Part shown: positions 58,537 to 64,000 of the stretch, one piece after another
How the letters are laid out: every line of letters starts with the position of its first letter
Position numbering within the stretch: the first letter of the stretch is position 1
Source of the DNA: Paenibacillus alvei DSM 29
GTDB taxonomy: Bacteria > Bacillota > Bacilli > Paenibacillales > Paenibacillaceae
Direction: 5' to 3'
NCBI RefSeq assembly: GCF_000293805.1
Contig: NZ_AMBZ01000003.1
Location: 651,172 to 715,171 of the forward strand
DNA: 64,000 bases
Program-made: the position numbers and the translations under genes
Notes under the pieces: model-generated
The model's database searches: none
Told to the model about the DNA's origin: nothing
What the model saw: the letters and a program-made list of their open reading frames with translations, nothing else

Positions 58537-58794
58537 ATGAGCATCCGAAATGAAGATGACCGCATTCCAACAATTGATGAGGCTGTTGCGCATCTGCTGC
58601 AATCGCTCTCTCTCGAAGAAGGTGCCCTTGGACAATTGCTCCTCACGGAAGCTGAGAAGGCAATGGCATTCGTTGGCAAGGACAAGAATTTCCCTTCTCA
58701 TCCAACGCCTAAAGAAATTGTAGATTACAATTCCTCTGTGGTCCAAATTCTTGATTCCATGTTAATGGCGGAATGGCTGCTGTTAAAAAATTAA
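58537..58794 (+). CDS. Small helical protein, divergent family member C
   Basis: 85 residues, ATG with GGAGGGAG upstream. S-L-S-L-E-E-G-A-L-G-Q-L-L-L-T-E-A-E-K-A aligns with the S-I-A-L-E-E core of members A, B and D, and the late segment S-V-V-Q-I-L-D-S-M with their S-V-R-R-T-L. Much more divergent, with no N-I-P-N-I start and no tail. Located 38 bases after member B in the same direction. Confidence 0.65.
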   Translation: MSIRNEDDRIPTIDEAVAHLLQSLSLEEGALGQLLLTEAEKAMAFVGKDKNFPSHPTPKEIVDYNSSVVQILDSMLMAEWLLLKN

Positions 58795-58796
58795 AT

Positions 58797-58919
58797 ATGG
58801 TCGTACATATGGAGTTCCAGGCGCCAACGAGGTCTTCTGCTTCAAAGATCCCGAATAAGGGGCAAAAATGGAGCAAGGGAGATGTGTTCGATACCACAGA
58901 TAACGACTTGGATTATTAA
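58797..58919 (+). CDS. Possible 40-residue protein
   Basis: An ATG two bases after the stop of member C opens 40 codons to a TAA at 58917. It is rich in Lys, Ser and Asp (K-G-Q-K-W-S-K-G-D-V-F-D) and ends in acids. No ribosome site is seen, so only re-initiation could express it. No other frame explains this 150-base gap. Confidence 0.3.
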   Translation: MVVHMEFQAPTRSSASKIPNKGQKWSKGDVFDTTDNDLDY

Positions 58920-58951
58920 CAACAAAGCTGGAGCGGGGTGGATGATGAGCA

Positions 58952-59605
58952 ATGAACAAGACGTTTCAACCACTGTCAAAAATGCTGCTAGCTGTGTTCC
59001 ATCTCATCCATGCGCTGGATATAAGATGGGATCAGAAAAATAAAGAATTGCATGTTGTCCAAATACTATCCATGGTGGATACGTTAAGAGAGCTGCATTT
59101 ATGCACGTACCGAAGGGTTCAAGTATATAAGCAGACCGTAATTGATGCACATACCGAGCATTTGGATGATAGACAGATTAAGGAAGTGCTTGATTCTGTG
59201 CGCCGCACACAATTCTTGCTCGGAAGATGGAATCTAACAAATCGGTTATTAGTCGAGCAGCTGCAGGATCATCTTCGGTATTTAGAGGACTATTATCGAG
59301 CCTTCAATCAAGTTAAGCTGGAGCAGCCAAACCAAAAAATCGTTCAGCCTGTTCAATCTGTCAATCAAGTATCCAATGTATGGGATGCAGTAAAGGTGGC
59401 CGGTGCTGTAAAGAAAAGAAGGCCTCCGAGTTCCGCATCAGTACCCAAAAATGTTCGCAAGCCCCGATCTACAAAAAAACAAACGAAGATGAAACCTTCA
59501 GAACAAGTGTTCATTATCACCAACCATCAGGTGAATGAGGATGTGCAGTCAAATCAAAACAGGATTGTATCTAAAATTGGCAGCAGGATTTACTACAGAA
59601 AATAA
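58952..59605 (+). CDS. Helical protein with basic tail, unknown function
   Basis: 217 residues. Residues 1-130 are mainly helical (L-A-V-F-H-L-I-H-A-L-D-I-R-W near the start; L-L-G-R-W-N-L-T-N-R-L-L-V-E-Q-L). The tail (150-217) is rich in Lys, Arg, Pro and Ser (K-K-R-R-P-P, R-S-T-K-K-Q-T-K-M-K), like several spore-coat proteins. GGGGTGG lies ten bases before the ATG. I do not recognise the family. It lies between the small spore-surface genes and the metallo-beta-lactamase-fold gene. Confidence 0.65.
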   Translation: MNKTFQPLSKMLLAVFHLIHALDIRWDQKNKELHVVQILSMVDTLRELHLCTYRRVQVYKQTVIDAHTEHLDDRQIKEVLDSVRRTQFLLGRWNLTNRLLVEQLQDHLRYLEDYYRAFNQVKLEQPNQKIVQPVQSVNQVSNVWDAVKVAGAVKKRRPPSSASVPKNVRKPRSTKKQTKMKPSEQVFIITNHQVNEDVQSNQNRIVSKIGSRIYYRK

Positions 59606-59651
59606 AGGCTTGACGCGCTACATCACAATCATCGGGAAAGGAGATTGCCTG

Positions 59652-60629
59652 ATGGCAGACACGGGTCTTATTCGGATTGAGGGTTCCAGCTACTATCTTC
59701 CAGGGCGATGGGCCGTTGGCGTATATCTAAATTTCGATACCAGATGTGCGGTGCTCATTGACAGCGGTGCGGGTACAACTGTAGCGCAGCAAGTGGATCA
59801 TGCTGTCAAGGCACACGGTTGCAAGGTAGCAGCCATTATTATAACCCATGGTCATGAAGTACAATTTCGAGGAAATCAATATTTCAAGGAGCAATATCCA
59901 GATATTCACATATACAGCACTCATCAAACGGGTATGTACTTGCGACATAAGTCAATATGCAGTTCAGAATTACCGTTTGGGGCCCCCATTTGCGAAGGCA
60001 ATATTTGCATGCCAGATCATTCCATAACCGACTTTATTCCGCATGCGGATGGATCTCTTCAGATTGGGGCTATTACGCTGCAGATTCTAGCGCTGCCAGG
60101 ACATTGCTCCGGTATGATTGGTGTCATTACACCAGATGATGTTGTATATTGCAGCGATGCTATGTTCGGTTATCATACTTTGTCAAAGCAAAAGCTTCTT
60201 TATTATACGAATATTGCAGAGGCCAAAAGTACATTCCGCAAGCTGCTATCACTTAGAGCCTCCGCTTATGTTCTGTATCATGGCGGTTGTATTAAAGGGA
60301 TGATGAACCTGGTGAAGCAGCATATGACCCGGATAAACGAGACCACTCATTTTATCCTGAACCTCGTACAAGACAGCCCGCTAACGATGGAGACAATTAT
60401 TGAGAAGGTCATGAGACGGTATGAAGTTGAGCAGTCTGTGCAGCAATATCATGTTGCCAATGCCATTACACATGCACACGTGACAGAACTATATCAAAAA
60501 GGTCTCGTATTGCAGTATTTGTATGGCGGGTATTTGTATGTGGCAGGAAGTCATCGGGATGTAATGCCAGACACCGATGAGGAGCCGGAACATATAATAA
60601 AGAACAATTTATTAGATGTACCAAGCTAG
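59652..60629 (+). CDS. Metallo-beta-lactamase-fold protein with altered metal site
   Basis: 325 residues from the ATG with AAAGGAG eight bases upstream. The order is typical of the fold: V-L-I-D-S-G-A-G near residue 35, I-T-H-G-H-E-V near 68, L-P-G-H-C-S-G near 150, Y-C-S-D-A-M-F-G near 165 and L-Y-H-G-G near 213. The first metal motif T-H-x-H-x-D-H is broken after the second His (E-V-Q in place of x-D-H), so at most one metal is likely. A C-terminal winged-helix-like region (about 245-305) resembles that of SoxH/LACTB2-type relatives. Its job in the locus is unknown. Confidence 0.82.
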   Translation: MADTGLIRIEGSSYYLPGRWAVGVYLNFDTRCAVLIDSGAGTTVAQQVDHAVKAHGCKVAAIIITHGHEVQFRGNQYFKEQYPDIHIYSTHQTGMYLRHKSICSSELPFGAPICEGNICMPDHSITDFIPHADGSLQIGAITLQILALPGHCSGMIGVITPDDVVYCSDAMFGYHTLSKQKLLYYTNIAEAKSTFRKLLSLRASAYVLYHGGCIKGMMNLVKQHMTRINETTHFILNLVQDSPLTMETIIEKVMRRYEVEQSVQQYHVANAITHAHVTELYQKGLVLQYLYGGYLYVAGSHRDVMPDTDEEPEHIIKNNLLDVPS

Positions 60630-60660
60630 TCTCAAAAGCTCTAAAGGGGGAGCATGTCAT

Positions 60661-61793
60661 TTGGAAATACACGAGCAAAGAGAAGATAACCACGAATCAG
60701 ACATATCCTCAGGACTGCTGGAAGATGCTGATGAATATATGGGAAAAAGCGAGTGGGAGCAGGCTATTGTAATTTATGAGCGATTGTTGGACAAAGGGGA
60801 ATTAGAAGCTTCCACTGCAATTACCGTTTGTGGACTTTTAACGACATGTTACACGAAACTGGGCATGAACGCCAAAGTGCTAAGAACCTTGTTCCGAAGA
60901 TTGCAATATGAGCGGCCGAATGCAGAACTTTGCTGCCATATAGGCTATCAGTATTTTATACAAGAGCTGTGGTCAGATGCGGCATATTGGTATGAACTGG
61001 CGACACAGCTTCCATCTGATGCTGTTCATTCAGGTGCTGATGCCAATCGCACATGGCTTCCACATTTGCAGTTATGTGTATGCTATGACAGGCTGGGAGA
61101 TCTCAACCGGGCTTATAACCATCATCTGCAGGCTGCGCTATATGTACCGGATCATCCAAGTGTAATACGTAATGAAGCATACTTCAGCCCCTATTTTGAG
61201 AAGCTGGACAGGAGCAGATCTCAGAATTGCGGGCTATCTCTGCTTATTCCGTCGGTTCCGGAGCGGCTTTCCGCCTTATCTCGTCTCCTAGCGGATCTTC
61301 ATCAGCAGGCTATGGGTAAGCCTGTAGAGATACTTGTCCTAATTGATAATAAAAAAGAACAATTGGCGATAAACGAAACCAATTGCTGAAACAAGCACAA
61401 GGTCGATTTGTTGCCTTTATTGATGATGATGATCATGTCAGTCCCAATTATGTAGATACATTGCTGGAGGCTATTGATCAGCAGCCGCGCGCAGACTGCA
61501 TCGTGTTTGACGTACAGGTCAAACTAAATGGGATTAAAGATAAATTGTGCAAGTACGGTATTGAATACCAACACGGGCATGACGAGCATTATTATTATCG
61601 CAAACCGAATCATCTTATGTGCTATGCCAAACGAGTTGCTATCGAACATCAGTTCCAGGACATTAGCTACGGTGAAGATGATGAATGGGGAGGACGGTGC
61701 GCTGCAGACATTCGACTCCAGCATCGCATTCCGCAAGTGCTGTATACGTATGATTGGGTAGCTAAGCCCTGGGATTGGTACGATAAACAGTAA
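60661..61793 (+). CDS. TPR-GT2 glycosyltransferase; one frameshift
   Basis: About 378 residues across a shift, from a TTG with AAAGGGGGA nine bases upstream. TPR-like helices (1-195) match the C-terminal part of the 760-residue protein: W-L-P-H-L-Q-L-C-V-C-Y-D-R-L-G and D-H-P-S-V-I-R-N. A GT2-like domain follows (200-378) with L-S-L-L-I-P-S-V-P-E-R, F-I-D-D-D-D-H-V as DXD region and Y-G-E-D-D-E-W-G as acceptor block. One extra A in the run at 61351-61356 restores N-K-K-R-T-I-G-D-K-R-N-Q-L-L. The TPR-first order is the reverse of the other GT genes here. Confidence 0.85.
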
Positions 61794-61823
61794 TCCATAA
61801 CAATTGGTGTAACAAATGGATTA
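61791..61823. terminator. Short inverted repeat containing both converging stop codons
   Basis: TAATCCAT (61791-61798) and ATGGATTA (61816-61823) pair perfectly with a 17-base loop. The outer TAA of each arm is the stop codon of the gene on its side. No T-tract; a weak terminator at most. Confidence 0.4.
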
Positions 61824-62489
61824 CCTATCTGAATACATCGTCTGAAGCTGTTGGGAGATATGAGGATACATTTCTAAGTAAGCCGTATCTCCCTTAGGAA
61901 ACAAAACACCTAATCCGCTAGAATGATCGAATTGGAAAGAGGGATGCTGGGTCTTTAACTCATCCCAAAATCTCCAAACGCCAAATCCATGAAGTTGGAC
62001 GGATATATCATGGAATAGAACGATCCCGTTCTCTGCTACTTTGGGCAGCCATGTATGATAATCGTGGTGGACTGCTTCATATTCGTGGAATCCATCAATA
62101 TGAAGCAGATGAATCGAGTTATCCTCGAAATTTTGCAAGGCTTCGTCAAACGTACTTTTTATAAGGACAGCCACTTCTGGATATAATGCAGCTGCGATCT
62201 GTTCTACTTCTCCATATACATCCTTACTATAGGAGCCGGAATGTGAATCGCCTTCCCATGTATCAACTGCATAGCATTTAGCGGCTAAGCCATTGTCTTT
62301 GACTGCTTCACAGAAGCTGAAGAAGGATGCTCCCCAATGCGTGCCTAATTCCACGATGCACTGTGGCTTTACAAATGAAATGAGATCATATGCGAATGCT
62401 CGATGTCCCAGCCAAGCGGAATGGGGGAGCAGATGAGGAGCAATTTGCTCATATTCGAAGCTTTTTTGGTGTAGTTTCCAATCAGACAT
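61821..62489 (-). CDS. Class I SAM-dependent methyltransferase
   Basis: 222 residues of the Methyltransf_24 type: C-I-V-E-L-G-T-H-W-G-A-S motif I near residue 44, Y-A-V-D-T-W-E-G motif II, L-L-H-I-D-G-F-H-E-Y-E near 130 and V-L-F-H-D-I near 158. This family is frequent in polysaccharide and glycoprotein loci, where it O-methylates sugars (compare terminal sugar methylation in Bacillus BclA glycans). Such a role here is inferred from context. The ATG is preceded by GAAAGAAGG. Confidence 0.8.
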   Translation of the reverse strand: MSDWKLHQKSFEYEQIAPHLLPHSAWLGHRAFAYDLISFVKPQCIVELGTHWGASFFSFCEAVKDNGLAAKCYAVDTWEGDSHSGSYSKDVYGEVEQIAAALYPEVAVLIKSTFDEALQNFEDNSIHLLHIDGFHEYEAVHHDYHTWLPKVAENGIVLFHDISVQLHGFGVWRFWDELKTQHPSFQFDHSSGLGVLFPKGDTAYLEMYPHISQQLQTMYSDR

Positions 62490-62553
62490 ATAGATACCTT
62501 CTTTCTAATTAAGGGGATTTTTGATGTTTATAAATGGAGGATAATGAAAGGAA

Positions 62554-63258
62554 ATGAAATATCAAGTTACCTTCGAAACCAAATGCTATGAAAAGGACTG
62601 GAGGATGTTGTTAAAAACAGATCGACTGCAAAGAGCGGTGAGCCTGAATAAGTACCCGTTCTCAGAGGTGATTCTCTATATTAACAATGTAAATGATGTG
62701 GCAGAGGTGTCCTTCTATGCACAGCGGCTAGTTGATTCAGGCGTGCTTACCAAATTCGAGGTCGTTGATGATTATGCTGACGAGGCATTGCACTATTTTC
62801 AGATTGATAAAGACTCATTTGCCGGAGGCTATTATTATTCTATTGCAGAGCTGGTAAGTATATACCGATGCCAGACACCTTATTTGCTCCATTTCTCTGG
62901 CGATTCCATACTAGAGTCAACCTTCTCGTGGATTGATGAGGCGATTTCGCGAATGGAGCAGAACCCTTGTATTAAGGTAGCGAATCCAGTGTGGAATCGC
63001 AGATATGATGAAGCGATGTTAGAAGCGGGTAGTGAGGATGAGCTTTTTTATATCGGCTACGGCTTCTCTGATCAATGTTATCTAGTGAATGTGCAAGATT
63101 TCAAACATGCTAACTATAATCAGACACATCCTGCATCTAGACGGTATCCGGTATATGGCGGCGAGCTATTTGAAAAACGAGTAGATTCGTGGATGCGACA
63201 TAATGGGTTTAAACGATTGACTTTTAAGTATGGTAGTTATGTCCATCCTTGCTATTAA
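62554..63258 (+). CDS. GT-A-like protein of unknown specificity
   Basis: 234 residues. The order beta-strand, alpha-helix and a central L-L-H-F-S-G-D-S near residue 112 resemble a small glycosyltransferase GT-A fold, with S-G-D-S in the DXD position. The C-terminus has Y-G-G-E-L-F-E-K-R-V-D-S-W-M. I do not recognise the family precisely. The ATG follows GGAGG at some distance and GAAAGGA very near. It lies just before the collagen-like gene in the same direction. Confidence 0.6.
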   Translation: MKYQVTFETKCYEKDWRMLLKTDRLQRAVSLNKYPFSEVILYINNVNDVAEVSFYAQRLVDSGVLTKFEVVDDYADEALHYFQIDKDSFAGGYYYSIAELVSIYRCQTPYLLHFSGDSILESTFSWIDEAISRMEQNPCIKVANPVWNRRYDEAMLEAGSEDELFYIGYGFSDQCYLVNVQDFKHANYNQTHPASRRYPVYGGELFEKRVDSWMRHNGFKRLTFKYGSYVHPCY

Positions 63259-63306
63259 GGGCGGAGATATGAGTGAAATAGGCATTAGGTAGTGTCCAGA
63301 ACACCT

Positions 63307-63358
63307 TATCCTTAAAAAACATATATGTATAGGGTAATCGAAATTACTTTTAAGGATA
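63307..63358 (+). promoter_or_regulatory. Inverted repeat in front of the collagen-like gene
   Basis: TATCCTTAAAA (63307-63317) and TTTTAAGGATA (63348-63358) form a perfect 11-base inverted repeat 30 bases apart, ending 14 bases before the start codon. Between them is CATATATGTA, reminiscent of a SigK-type -10 (CATA) but not an exact match. Confidence 0.45.
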
Positions 63359-63372
63359 GGGAGGGATGGTTG

Positions 63373-64000
<628 letters not shown>

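Overview
The window reads as a chromosomal segment of a spore-forming, low-to-moderate GC Firmicute, most likely Paenibacillus or a close relative. The reasons are strong AGGAGG-type ribosome sites with frequent TTG/GTG starts, a T-box leader, an S-layer-homology protein, Bacillus-type gene neighbourhoods (ypmB, asnS, dnaD, nth, dynA, parE-parC, a complete-looking piece of the mtn methionine salvage set) and, at the right end, spore-surface-type collagen-like proteins. I see no rRNA, tRNA, CRISPR array, insertion sequence or prophage.

Layout. 1-7.4 kb (+): end of an amidohydrolase, a YpmB-like protein, a membrane protein paired with a short FtsH-like AAA protease, 3-hydroxyacyl-CoA dehydrogenase, acetate kinase, asparaginyl-tRNA synthetase and DnaD. 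7.4-15.2 kb (-): mtnE, then a proline-specific T-box leader, proB-proA-proC and mtnW-mtnX-mtnB; the proline operon sits inside the methionine salvage genes and its last gene overlaps mtnW. 15.3-18.8 kb: a secreted protein (-), mtnU and a NagZ-type glycosidase (+). 18.9-22.0 kb: a LysR regulator divergent from leuC-leuD with a textbook T-N11-A box between them. 22.6-32.8 kb (+): AMIN/amidase cell-wall hydrolase, GerM lipoprotein, a large SLH protein, nth, and a double dynamin. 33-39.7 kb (+): a heterodimeric ABC exporter, a GDSL esterase and a second ABC system. 40-44.4 kb: parE-parC. 44.4-52.3 kb: a 55-residue gene antisense to the parC terminator, a MarR regulator, a CapA-like lipoprotein, two RNA-modification type enzymes, a two-component system and a self-regulating XRE repressor.

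52.5-64 kb is the most unusual part. It holds four GT-A/TPR glycosyltransferase genes, a further GT-A-like protein, a metallo-beta-lactamase-fold protein, a SAM methyltransferase, and four members of one small helical family (core S-I-A-L-E-E). One member carries a long collagen-like Gly-Ala-Thr tract running off the window, and another a His/Cys tail. I infer a locus that makes and decorates a spore-surface (exosporium-like) filament, with the threonines of the Gly-Ala-Thr repeats as possible sugar acceptors.

Quality note. At least nine genes carry apparent -1 frameshifts, twelve in total, almost all in short A/T or G runs, including three inside essential parE. They are best explained by consensus sequence errors, so I annotate the affected genes across the shift as single genes.
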